Shown: positions 1 through 8,935 of the stretch, one piece after another
How the letters are laid out: every line of letters starts with the position of its first letter
Numbering within the stretch: the stretch's first letter is position 1
NCBI GenBank assembly: GCA_022925895.1
Contig: JAKSYS010000110.1
Location: 54,461-118,460, forward strand
From: Fragilaria crotonensis
Taxonomy: Eukaryota; Bacillariophyta; Fragilariophyceae; Fragilariales; Fragilariaceae
Direction of reading: 5' to 3'
DNA: 64,000 bases
Notes under the pieces: model-generated
What the model was told of the DNA's origin: nothing
Database searches by the model: none
The model's input: the letters and a program-made list of their open reading frames with translations, nothing else
Translations under genes and position numbers: made by a program

Positions 1-16
1 GTGCGAAGAACCCAAG

Positions 17-2314
17 ATGCAAGCAAAGGTTATCCGGGCTAAGCGAAGCAAGGCGGCGTCGCTTGAAGCGCTGCTCAGATCTTCGCTAGATGCGGACTTG
101 AGGAGAGTCATGATGTCACGGCAGGTATGGGCTGATGGTTCGGGCAGTCATCTGGAAAGTTTGCAATGGGCCGAGGAAAAGAGAAGGCGAGAGGGAACTG
201 CAATCCAAGCATCCAACGGCTCCAGGAGTGAGTCGGCTGTTGGGAAGACCGACAAAATTCCTCCTGTTGAGCTTGTTCCTGCAGCGGTGTCGCCGTCGGA
301 GGGCAGCGCCAAGAACGGACGGCTAAATGGTGTATCAGCTCCTTTGACAGATAACTTCAACAAGATTAAAATGGATGTAGCTGCAGCCTTGTTGATGTCG
401 GCCAATGGCGAACTCGACAGTCCAGCTGAGAACGAAAAGCGTTCCATCTGCAAATCAAGCAGACCCGTCGACTGGGAAGACGGAATGGACGTGGTAAATG
501 TTCGGAAATTTTCTGAGCAATCTGGGAAGAAGGCTGCGGTTCCTTCGCTGGCATGTTTAGCTTGTCGTGGTCGATTTGTGTGTCATACTTGTACCAAGAA
601 AGAAAAGCCAGTTGACTATGACGAGCTCGAAAGGGCTGATGAGGAGAGAAAAGAAAAGGAAGAAGAAGAGAAACGCCAAGCGAGGGCCGAAAAGCGTCGC
701 CTTGCTGATGCTAAAAGGAGGGAGGCCCGAAAGAAGAAAAAGATGGAGGAGGACTCACGAAGTCAGCGTGAAGCACTTGAGCGAACTCGTCGTGAAATGG
801 AAAATGTTCAGCACGAAGTGGAAAACTCACGTTTGCACGACGACGACAAAGATCGGAGACGCGCTGATATGTTGCTGCGGCTTCAGGCAGAACAAGAACT
901 ATCAACTTGGCCTACACCAACGGAATCAAACGGAAAGGAATTGTTGAATAGGGAGCCGTCCATCCAACCTCCCCTCCACGACGTCCGAACTGAGTGGCCT
1001 CCTCCAGCAGAGCAATACGAGCCACCTAGCGACCCTCCAAAAGGAACGACTTCGTATTCTTCAGATTGGCCGCCTCACAACAGCCAGGGAAATCACCATG
1101 AAATTCCGCCAGCCGTCCCATATAATGCGGATTGGCCTGAAACAACCACTTCTCGCGTGAGTGACGCTACCAACAGCAGCTCGTATTATCACGGAGCACA
1201 AGGCTGGCCGCCGGTCGCGGTGGAGGGGAACGCACCAAAAGAAGCAAGTGTCACTCCAAGTCCTCGTGATTACAATCCACCAGCCTCCTCAACGGCGGAG
1301 ACTCCAGCGTGTACGGCGAGTGGTCAGGTTGAGTCTTTCACCACCGGTCATTATGACGTAGGCGAAACACCGGCACATGAACATCACGCACAGCTCGCAG
1401 CCCACGATGCACCTGAGATTTTAACTCAGACTCCCGAGGACGTGGTACGTGAACAAGGTCAAGCCCACATCCAAAACTACTACAGATCGACAAAGGCAGA
1501 CGCATATAAATCGGCTGCGTCTCATCCTCAACATTACTTCGTGGCGACGCAAGCATACGCTCTGGAGCACGCCGCAAGTGCACCCGCGACCACCGACGAC
1601 ACCATTGGACAAGGACACTCTTATGCAAGATCAAGCCATTACGGGTCGCCCAAACTGGCAGATGTGACCTCTTTGGCAACGGCAAGTGATCACTACGGCT
1701 CTGCATCGACGACGGAGCCTGCAGCGCCTTTGACTGACCGGTATTACATTTCGACGGAAAACGATGTAGCAGCTGCATCCAGTGAATACTACAGCTCGGT
1801 ACCTCCAGTATCTGCGTACGAGACAGCTGCTTCATCTTCTGCTAGCGGCGATGTCCAGGAACATGCAAACTATCGTGCATATGAGGCAGACTACTCGGCA
1901 AAGTACTACGATAACGCTTCAGAACGTGATGCACGGGCCATGTATTACAATTCTGGACCGGACGTTGATTCGCATCCACATCATGCGCGCGACGACGATG
2001 ACGACGCCGCTCGAATTGGACAATCGTATCATCGTAACTCCCAGTACCGTTATTCACCAAAGGCGACATCCGAAATGTTGGATCCCGCCGAAGCTTTGGC
2101 TTCGCTTGCCATGTTCGCGACGACGGCCGTGCCCATGGCAAGTAGCGACGGTGACTATGGCAATGAGGAGGAGTCATACGGAGGTATTGGTCAATACCAT
2201 CATCGGCAGCAAGTGTATGAACAAAACGACGGACTTGAATATGCACCGAACAACAATGGGTGGGGCAACCATCCGACTAATGCTGATCCGGCGCATCAGG
2301 GGACTTCGAATTGA
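17..2314 (+). CDS. Coiled-coil protein with CxxC pair and WP(P) motifs, function unknown
   Basis: I do not recognise this 765-residue protein. Residues 1-60 are basic and helical. Cys180, 183, 189 and 192 form a CxxC-x5-CxxC cluster that could bind zinc. A strongly charged E/K/R coiled coil follows at about 203-295. After it the protein is low-complexity and rich in Pro, Tyr, Ser and His, with five WP motifs (STWPT, EWPPP, DWPPH, DWPET, GWPPV) spaced between about residues 297 and 410, and a D-rich run near 660. No signal peptide or membrane segment is seen. The frame is open upstream of the ATG to the window edge, so the true start or an upstream exon may lie outside. Likely a disordered scaffold or nucleic-acid-associated protein, but that is inference. 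Confidence 0.75.
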   Translation: MQAKVIRAKRSKAASLEALLRSSLDADLRRVMMSRQVWADGSGSHLESLQWAEEKRRREGTAIQASNGSRSESAVGKTDKIPPVELVPAAVSPSEGSAKNGRLNGVSAPLTDNFNKIKMDVAAALLMSANGELDSPAENEKRSICKSSRPVDWEDGMDVVNVRKFSEQSGKKAAVPSLACLACRGRFVCHTCTKKEKPVDYDELERADEERKEKEEEEKRQARAEKRRLADAKRREARKKKKMEEDSRSQREALERTRREMENVQHEVENSRLHDDDKDRRRADMLLRLQAEQELSTWPTPTESNGKELLNREPSIQPPLHDVRTEWPPPAEQYEPPSDPPKGTTSYSSDWPPHNSQGNHHEIPPAVPYNADWPETTTSRVSDATNSSSYYHGAQGWPPVAVEGNAPKEASVTPSPRDYNPPASSTAETPACTASGQVESFTTGHYDVGETPAHEHHAQLAAHDAPEILTQTPEDVVREQGQAHIQNYYRSTKADAYKSAASHPQHYFVATQAYALEHAASAPATTDDTIGQGHSYARSSHYGSPKLADVTSLATASDHYGSASTTEPAAPLTDRYYISTENDVAAASSEYYSSVPPVSAYETAASSSASGDVQEHANYRAYEADYSAKYYDNASERDARAMYYNSGPDVDSHPHHARDDDDDAARIGQSYHRNSQYRYSPKATSEMLDPAEALASLAMFATTAVPMASSDGDYGNEEESYGGIGQYHHRQQVYEQNDGLEYAPNNNGWGNHPTNADPAHQGTSN

Positions 2315-2597
2315 AGATTGGGAAGACGATGCAATTATCACATGAATGGTAGATCGCGTCAATTGGGACATGTATGAGTTTTCAAACAATGATACGCATC
2401 AATATGGAGATATTAACTTTTCAAGGAATTGATGATGCGCGTCAATAGCGGTTTCTTGGGGCTATGCAAAGATTTGATGTTGCTTGTGAAATGGGTTGAT
2501 TGTGTAGTTGCGTTTCGATCAACGCGATGAACGAGGAGTGTCAAGAGTATTATATACGGAGTACTTCGATAACTAAATGGATGTTAGAATCACAATA

Positions 2598-3465
2598 CTA
2601 CGACACAGTGCAACAAGCATTGGTTTTCTTGGCGGATTTGTAGAACAGCTTGGACTGAGAAGACAGGTCATTGGATCTCGATACCAAAGTATCCAACTTT
2701 TCACCGCGATCCAAGACATTTTCAAGCGTCTTGTGCAAGATTTCCTTCGTCTCATCCAAATCCTGCTGAATCTTGGTCACCTTATCTGCAGCCGCTGGGT
2801 TCTGGTATTTCACCAGGTAATCTTCGATCGGGGGGAATGGCATTGATTCGGCCGACGTGCACGTCTTCCAGGCATCACCAACTTCCGAAACAAACTCTTC
2901 CAAGAGCTGGCCTAGCAACACAAAGGCGACGCGAGCAGGGTACTCAGCGTCTGTGGTGACAGTCCCGGCCAAACCATCGGATCGAACGTAACAATGAACG
3001 ACGTAACCCTCGTGACTCACGGATTGCCGTTGTCCAGGTTCTGTTCGTTTGATGAACGTTTTGGTGAGAAATGTTAGCATCTCTTTGACACTCTGCTCAG
3101 AAGTGGGGAAATAATGGTGGAAGAGGTTAGAACGAGTTGCAAAGTCAAAGGCTATTCGATTCCACTCCAGTAGGATCAAAAACAGAACAGCATAGGATAA
3201 AACTCTCTGACATGGGATGGTTTCGACGTGACCACGACACACAAGTCAAGACACACCAGAACGATACCTCGTAGCTCGTGCTATATACCACAAGGAGCGT
3301 AGAGCCTACGTGCAATGACCAAGGACCCAACCTGTAAAAAAGATGCTATCGTACCTGTCGTTGGAAAAACCCGAACGAAGCCAAATCACTAGCCATTACC
3401 ACAGGAATTGGTTCATTGAGGTCAGCGCCTGTACGGACAATGGCGATTCCAACTACTTTTGTCAT
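2598..3465 (-). CDS. YKT6: YKT6 R-SNARE, two exons
   Basis: Prenylated longin-domain R-SNARE used in ER-Golgi, endosomal and vacuolar membrane fusion. Exon 1 is 3355-3465 (37 codons, beginning MTKVVGIAIVRTG); the intron is 3093-3354 (GT..AG, 262 bp, phase 0); exon 2 is 2598-3092, giving 201 residues, the usual YKT6 length. The junction reads FGFFQRQ-SVKEMLTF, matching the longin fold of known YKT6. The SNARE motif lies at about 135-190 with the zero-layer Arg in VLDRGEKLD. The C-terminus is NACCTVS: the second Cys fits a farnesylated CaaX box and the preceding Cys a palmitoylation site, as in yeast and human YKT6. An in-frame reading straight through the intron gives a 214-residue ORF with a wrong N-terminus. 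The gene is divergent from the SRX gene at 3866. Confidence 0.95.
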
Positions 3466-3865
3466 ATTCTTGGTTGATGTTGAGCGATAGTAATGGAAGT
3501 TGGTCAATCACTTTGTTGGTTGTTGGTGTTCAGTGTTCCGCTTCGTAAGTCGGAAGTGCAGACGTTTTGTGTCTTGTGTGTGAGTCGTTTTTTGGAGTTT
3601 TCAAAAAAGAGAGCTGTGGAATGTGGAACCTTGTGTCATGCTTCACAGTTTTTCGCTGGGTTCGAGTTTCGACATGTCGCCTCGTTTTTCGACAACGATC
3701 CCTTTTGAGATGACAAGCCACATGGTACTCAAAATACCGTGACAACAACTTGCATTGTATCCTCCGTCTACCTTGGCTTTAGACTGAGAATTGATGCATC
3801 CATTCAGTGGAGAAGTAGCCTCATAGCTCATAGCTCATAGCTCAACAATAAAGGCAAACAAAATC
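3466..3865. promoter_or_regulatory. Divergent intergenic region YKT6 / SRX gene
   Basis: This 400-bp space holds both upstream regions. Immediately 5' of the SRX start, at about 3819-3844, the octamer CTCATAGC is repeated about three times. No TATA box or other factor site could be assigned with confidence, and no gene is visible here. Confidence 0.4.
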
Positions 3866-4333
3866 ATGATTGATTCGTTGACAATTCTTTCCAAGGGCGG
3901 CTTGATACTCTTCCAACACAATCCTTCATCTGGCATGGCACCATCAGAGGTCAAAACAGAAGCGACAATCAATACCTTCATATCAAACGTTCTGTTGGAT
4001 CCAACCAAGGCATTCATGACGCGTTACATCAATGAGGGCACAGTTGTCGAATGGAAGGACATGACGGACTTGTTGATTATCGTCTTGTATCCAGAAGAGG
4101 TTTTACGAAATAGCAAATCAGTCGCGTGGCTAGCTCGTTTCATGGACTCGGTCGGCAAGGAATACTCGCTCTTCGAAGTGGCAACCTCCTTGGAGGATGA
4201 GATTATTCCTGATACTACTCTTCTGAAAAAGTCGGTAGAGATTCTTTGGACGAAGGCTTTGAAGCATAAGGATTTCGACTCTGCTGGCGTCGAATCGAGG
4301 AGGGAAACACAAACAATATCAGTGTTAATGTAA
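3866..4333 (+). CDS. Stand-alone SRX (SRP receptor alpha N-terminal) domain protein
   Basis: The 155-residue product begins MIDSLTILSKGGLILFQ, the signature start of the SRX longin-like domain of signal recognition particle receptor subunit alpha, which binds the beta subunit at the ER membrane. The predicted domain covers residues 1 to about 135 (TFISNVLLD, DLLIIVLYPEEV, FMDSVGKEYSLFE). A complete receptor would continue with a charged linker and the NG GTPase domain of FtsY/SRP54 type. No GxxGxGKT P-loop or other GTPase motif occurs between the stop at 4333 and the opposite-strand gene at 4683. It is therefore a truncated copy, a natural solo SRX protein, or a gene interrupted by rearrangement. 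A possible donor (GTAAAT) overlaps the stop, but no fitting downstream exon was found. Confidence 0.7.
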   Translation: MIDSLTILSKGGLILFQHNPSSGMAPSEVKTEATINTFISNVLLDPTKAFMTRYINEGTVVEWKDMTDLLIIVLYPEEVLRNSKSVAWLARFMDSVGKEYSLFEVATSLEDEIIPDTTLLKKSVEILWTKALKHKDFDSAGVESRRETQTISVLM

Positions 4334-4436
4334 ATACCAGTCAACGAAAAGGAAAGGAATCTAGGAACGGATGCGGTCACGCTGGTTGTCGAGAACAACC
4401 CTGATTCACTTATTTGTTGTGCCATCCACTTGTTGG

Positions 4437-4586
4437 AAACTACAGGATATCGACCAGCTTAGTGGATTTGGCAAAGCGCTCCGAAGCGGAGATCACGCCC
4501 TTGAAATCTACGGCATCTTTTTTACCAAGGTCGTTACTGTCAGCGACAAGGTAGGAACAGCGTCGACAATGACGCGGGTCGGTAAT
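4437..4586 (-). other. Short coding-like segment, minus strand
   Basis: On the minus strand a frame open for about 48 codons ends in TAG at about 4437. It has a composition that looks coding, including LVADSNDLGKKDAVDFKG and SERFAKSTKLVDIL. There is no ATG and I cannot name a family. It could be the last exon of an unrecognised gene, a duplicated fragment, or chance. Confidence 0.2.
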
Positions 4587-4682
4587 TAACTTATCTCAGT
4601 AAGCTGAGTGTTCAGCAAGATTTACTTCTCGTAGGAGTATTCTAGTGCTAGTTCACCGCAGCTAAACCCCAGTAAAATTGCG

Positions 4683-6443
4683 TTACGGTAGAGGCAGAAA
4701 GTCAAATGGCGACATGTAGCGCTCAGCAAGCACTTCCTCTCGATTCGGTGGGCGCTCCAATGCAAACGGCGTTTTTGCTATAATCTCCTTTTCGGTTTTC
4801 GCGTCGCCTTCGCTAGTCAAAAACGGCGAGCTAACTTGCAACTCCTTCACAACTGGCTTTCGACCTGCTCTGCCCATCTCTAAACGACGCTTGAAGGGCA
4901 AGAAGACATTCGAACCGAACCCTATCAAGGACGCTAGATTGCTGGGAATGCCAATCCCATGTTGTCCAGTACCTTCCTTACACAGCACATTATTCTGCAA
5001 GACCCATTCCAAAGTCTCATAAACCGTGCAGCAAGTGGCATCGATCGAGTGCACATAGGCGACATGAGTTCCCCCGCAACGGATGTTCAGTTGACGAGTA
5101 CAAAAGTCTGTCCGATTCGAGATTGACGCGAGAGTAATATATTCGCCATGGAGAAATCCCTCAACGACGATCCGACTTGCTTCTGATGGTTCTAGCTTAT
5201 TGGGTGCGAGGACTCTTTTCCTGACCATGGGAGATTGCTGCCGACTGCGTTGAAGGACAAAGCCAGGATGGTACGTCACGAGAAGTGATGTAAAAAGGTT
5301 CATAATTCGACCGACAACCTCAAGCTGCAGCTTTCGAGATTCTTCCAAAGTACTACCTGACAATCCGAATAACACCACTTGTTCTGATGTGACCTTTTGG
5401 AACCATTTTCGTTTCGAAGCAAACGTCGTTCCCCCAAGATTGTTCGTTAGGCAAACGCATCCTCTCGGTAGCTCTCGATCCCACAATATCTTGTCCTGAA
5501 ACAACATGGAAGCAGCAAGACAGGTTGTATTATGGTTCTGCAGGACGGGCTCTCGCGTTTCGTAACCCAGAAACGAACGCAGAGTCTCATGCGGCAGAGA
5601 AAGATGATCTGGCAATGACACAATTGGAAATTGCTCGGTTTTCAAACACGAACTTGCCAGAGTCGTGATTGCACGTGCCAAATCCACTGCGATCCCGGTA
5701 ACCGCGGTGAATGGCGACGACCCTTCGAGTAGGACTCGTTCGTAGCCACCGAGACAAAACCAGGGATCAACGACAGGGTTCGTGAATACCAAGTCTGATA
5801 CTGGGGTTGGGGCGCCCCATTCGCCAGAATTGCAATCCAATCCAGAATCCACAAGGTTACCTACTCGCAGTAAATCATCGCGAATGGACCTGTCTCCGGC
5901 CTGCAGTTGGTCGTGATCGGCTTGTATCGATGCCTTGAGACTTTTAATTTGCCTCTTCACATCTTCCTTGTCTACCACATGTAGTTCAGATGCTGGAGCC
6001 AGCGAACGTTGAATTATCTTAAGCTCATTTCGTTTGTGGTCAAGATCCTTGGCCTGAACCCGACGTGCAATGTCGCGACGTTGTAGGTCCTCCAGTCGAG
6101 CTCGAAGGTTTTCTATCGGAATCTCAGGATATCGACGACATTGAGACTCAAAAACGCTTTCTATACTGCCTCCTTCGCTGTTGGGACGTAAAAGATCAAT
6201 GCCTATGGGCATGTGAAGAATGTAGAGGGTTACCTGCGAGGTTACACTCTTACTGTTGCGACCAATCGCCTCTACCAGACCAGAACGTGCAGTTCTCTCG
6301 TTCCAGGGTTCCAGAGTCGATGTACTGGTGTATAAAAGCACTCGTGTTGCTTTTGCTATAAATTTATACATATGTATATGTATGTATTGATAGGTAGCAT
6401 TCTTTGGTCTACGGTACCAGTAGAACGCACTAAAACATGACAC
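4683..6443 (-). CDS. Seryl-tRNA synthetase-like protein with degenerate catalytic motifs
   Basis: From Met78 (position 6212) the protein follows the seryl-tRNA synthetase plan. The segment MPIGIDLLRPNSEGGSI and the following ESQCRRYPEIP match the SerRS N-terminus, followed by a two-helix coiled-coil tRNA-binding arm (about 95-190) and a class II catalytic-like domain. Segments matching motif 2 (KWFQKVTSEQVVLF) and motif 3 (TVYETLEWVLQNN) are present. In motif 2 the FRxE is replaced by CLTN, and in motif 3 the conserved Arg before TL is Glu. Both are needed for ATP and adenylate handling, so charging activity is unlikely. This is a non-catalytic paralogue by inference. Start choices are Met1 (6443), Met25 (6371, which would add a basic leader) or Met78 (6212, about 509 residues, the best match to the family). 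Confidence 0.7.
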   Translation of the reverse strand: MSCFSAFYWYRRPKNATYQYIHIHMYKFIAKATRVLLYTSTSTLEPWNERTARSGLVEAIGRNSKSVTSQVTLYILHMPIGIDLLRPNSEGGSIESVFESQCRRYPEIPIENLRARLEDLQRRDIARRVQAKDLDHKRNELKIIQRSLAPASELHVVDKEDVKRQIKSLKASIQADHDQLQAGDRSIRDDLLRVGNLVDSGLDCNSGEWGAPTPVSDLVFTNPVVDPWFCLGGYERVLLEGSSPFTAVTGIAVDLARAITTLASSCLKTEQFPIVSLPDHLSLPHETLRSFLGYETREPVLQNHNTTCLAASMLFQDKILWDRELPRGCVCLTNNLGGTTFASKRKWFQKVTSEQVVLFGLSGSTLEESRKLQLEVVGRIMNLFTSLLVTYHPGFVLQRSRQQSPMVRKRVLAPNKLEPSEASRIVVEGFLHGEYITLASISNRTDFCTRQLNIRCGGTHVAYVHSIDATCCTVYETLEWVLQNNVLCKEGTGQHGIGIPSNLASLIGFGSNVFLPFKRRLEMGRAGRKPVVKELQVSSPFLTSEGDAKTEKEIIAKTPFALERPPNREEVLAERYMSPFDFLPLP

Positions 6444-6865
6444 TTTTTGTATGGTACTACAGTACTTGTACCAGGTCCTCCTACCGGTTACTCCCGAGTC
6501 CCGAGTCTCGACGACTCCAGCGCTATGTTTCGAGTTTCGAGCAGTCCGTTGGCGCGGTCGTGCACTCGCTGTTCATGATAGGCATCGGATGTCTCGTTAG
6601 AAATAGATGTCTTGATTCAAATATACATCAATTTCGTATAAATATGGACGACGGTTCGCAAATCTAACGACCACAATTTATGAATCCATCGTTTCCTTTG
6701 CTTCACGAAGCTGGTCATCCTTGACTCCTTTGTCCTCCAACTTTCCAAACGAAGCAGGAGACCCTAAGCAAGCAAACCAATTGACTCCACAACAGTCTCA
6801 ACACTTGGTTCTCAAGACCAAACACACACGCTTGTCTTCCCTTTTGTCGCACTGGTGTAAACGCG
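6444..6865. other. Intergenic region with GTAC palindrome
   Basis: The divergent space between the SerRS-like gene and the PDZ gene has no supported gene. It contains a GTAC-rich stretch at about 6452-6474 (GGTACTACAGTACTTGTACC) of the kind seen repeatedly in this window. Confidence 0.4.
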
Positions 6866-8935
6866 ATGAAGTTTGATCTTCTCGCCATGACCTTCCTCGT
6901 GGGTCTGTGTCCCGCCGCTTCTGCGGCAGGGGACTTGACATATTCTCCGACAATAATCTCCACCTCCACCAGTACTACTGCAGTGAGTCCCCGACCCTCC
7001 GTCAGGCCGGTGACCACGAAACCAGTTATAACGATGGCACCTACAGACTCCCCAGCGCCAAGTCCCCAACCGTCGAGTGCACCAAGTCCTGCACCATCCG
7101 GTACTTACAGACCAACTAGGATTGACTCGGTTTCTCCTACTGACAGTCCAGCTCCCAGTCCAGCACCATCGCCAGTTCCAAGTCTGCAGCCTTCAGAGCC
7201 TCCATCCAACAATCCAACCTTCAGTCCATCCAATGAACCCACAATGATGCCCTCTCAGAAGCCATCAAGGAGACCATCTTACGCTCCGTCTTCTTCCCTT
7301 TCTCCCTCGGTTAGTCCCACATTATCCGTTGCTCCCACAACCAAGCCTTCGTTGTCTCCGTCAAGTAATCCAACAGTCACTCCCTCCATCCACCCTTCCT
7401 ATTCCCCATCCGTTTCTGTATCCCCAAGCAGCACTCCTACAACCGGTGCGCCGTCGTCTACTCCGTCTACCGGAGCACCCTCAACATTTCCATCCCAGAT
7501 CCCATCAGATTCTCCTTCCATCCATTCAGTGATTCAGACCGCAATAGTTGGAGTTACGCTTGATCTTCATGATCCACTTGACGCAGATGTCACTCAAATC
7601 TTTGAAGGACAAGCGAAGCAATTCCTTGAAACCCAATGGGAAACTGATATGCCGCTCTTGGAAGGCATGATCATCAACATTGTCGATCTACAGGTTACAG
7701 AACAGACAGTCATTCCCAAACGACGTCAACTCAGTGACTTACGCTCTCTCCATGAAGCGGGGCTGCGCATTCGATTTAATGTCACTGGCGAAGTTTTGCC
7801 AGGAACTCTACCGCCGGATTTCTCTTTCACTGATGAAGTCAGTCGACCTTTCCGTGAAAACTATGGAACATTTATATATCAACTTCATAGCCAACACAAG
7901 ATATTTGCAGGAATAGTCGACGGCACAGTGGCCAATCCTGATTCAGCGTCCACGGACATTGAACCTGTTGTTGCGGGACGAGCATCTGCAGGCGCAATCG
8001 CGGGGATTGTTATTGCTACAGTTGGTTCTGTTGCTTTAGCTATTATTGCGGGTATGTATGCCATCAAGTCCAGGAACAGTGATTGTCGTAAAGTCCAGAA
8101 ACCCATGCTTGATATGTATCAAATTGAGCACAGCGACTCTCACTCAACCTCGATGACTCCTTACAATGGTGCTGAGGCACTGACTCCCCATTCGATTGAA
8201 TCTGGAAATGGTGTAAACGGAACCAGACGACGTATCAAATCGCTTCTTGATATGATCAGCAAAAATGGGTCCGATGAGGAGAATCAGGATGCCAACTCCG
8301 ATTTAGGATTGAAACTCTCTGAGGCAGTACTTGGAGCCCATGCGCTTAAGAAGGAACAGCTGGGGAAAACCAGCAGTTCTCGTGGCTCAGATCCTCCCGC
8401 AATCGGGACGAATCAATTGGGTGCCCGTCCCAACATCGATGCAAGTGGCGGGGGCAGCTTGTGCTACTCAGACGACGATTCGACGTCATGTGGAGGTACC
8501 CCCACTTCTGTCCAGCTTACTCCAGCTGCCTCGGATACGCCGTCCAGCGTGTTCTCTGGCCTTGCAAACCTTGGCGCCAGACCAATGGAAACGTCAGAGC
8601 AACTACATTTCCATAATGAAACGGGTTCTGTTGGAAGTTCGACTTTAAACGATCATTCCGTCAAGAGAACAGGCCTGTATGATGTCTTCGCACCTTCTGG
8701 ACCGCTGGGTATCGTAGTCGACACAACACGAGATGGTCCTGTTGTGCACTCCATGAAACCAACATCACCGTTGCTTGGTCTAATAAACCCAGGTGACCTT
8801 ATTGTGGGATTGGATGACATGGACACCAGGAGCATGACTGCAGCAACGTTAACGAGAATGATGGCCAAGAGATCCCATCAAGCAGAGCGGAAAATTACAC
8901 TCCTAGCATTCGAGGGAGGAAGCACTGTGAACTAA
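6866..8935 (+). CDS. Secreted-type PS-repeat membrane protein with cytoplasmic PDZ domain
   Basis: This 689-residue type I membrane protein has four parts. A signal peptide covers residues 1-20, with likely cleavage after PAASA. An extracellular Pro/Ser/Thr region (about 25-220) has many P-S-x-x-P-S units, typical of diatom cell-surface and frustule-associated proteins. A compact ectodomain (about 222-360) follows, resembling the domain that often comes after such repeats in diatoms. One membrane span lies at about 373-400 (GAIAGIVIATVGSVALAIIAG). The cytoplasmic tail ends in a PDZ domain (about 604-682; carboxylate-binding loop near GPLGIV, then GPVVHSM and NPGDLIVGLD). Surface display of the repeats and intracellular scaffolding through PDZ is inference. 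The ATG was chosen because it gives an ideal signal peptide. Confidence 0.85.
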   Translation: MKFDLLAMTFLVGLCPAASAAGDLTYSPTIISTSTSTTAVSPRPSVRPVTTKPVITMAPTDSPAPSPQPSSAPSPAPSGTYRPTRIDSVSPTDSPAPSPAPSPVPSLQPSEPPSNNPTFSPSNEPTMMPSQKPSRRPSYAPSSSLSPSVSPTLSVAPTTKPSLSPSSNPTVTPSIHPSYSPSVSVSPSSTPTTGAPSSTPSTGAPSTFPSQIPSDSPSIHSVIQTAIVGVTLDLHDPLDADVTQIFEGQAKQFLETQWETDMPLLEGMIINIVDLQVTEQTVIPKRRQLSDLRSLHEAGLRIRFNVTGEVLPGTLPPDFSFTDEVSRPFRENYGTFIYQLHSQHKIFAGIVDGTVANPDSASTDIEPVVAGRASAGAIAGIVIATVGSVALAIIAGMYAIKSRNSDCRKVQKPMLDMYQIEHSDSHSTSMTPYNGAEALTPHSIESGNGVNGTRRRIKSLLDMISKNGSDEENQDANSDLGLKLSEAVLGAHALKKEQLGKTSSSRGSDPPAIGTNQLGARPNIDASGGGSLCYSDDDSTSCGGTPTSVQLTPAASDTPSSVFSGLANLGARPMETSEQLHFHNETGSVGSSTLNDHSVKRTGLYDVFAPSGPLGIVVDTTRDGPVVHSMKPTSPLLGLINPGDLIVGLDDMDTRSMTAATLTRMMAKRSHQAERKITLLAFEGGSTVN

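Noticed and set aside
1338-1835. 165-codon minus-strand open frame inside the first gene
   Set aside because: Antisense shadow of a long biased coding region; no domain or start context.
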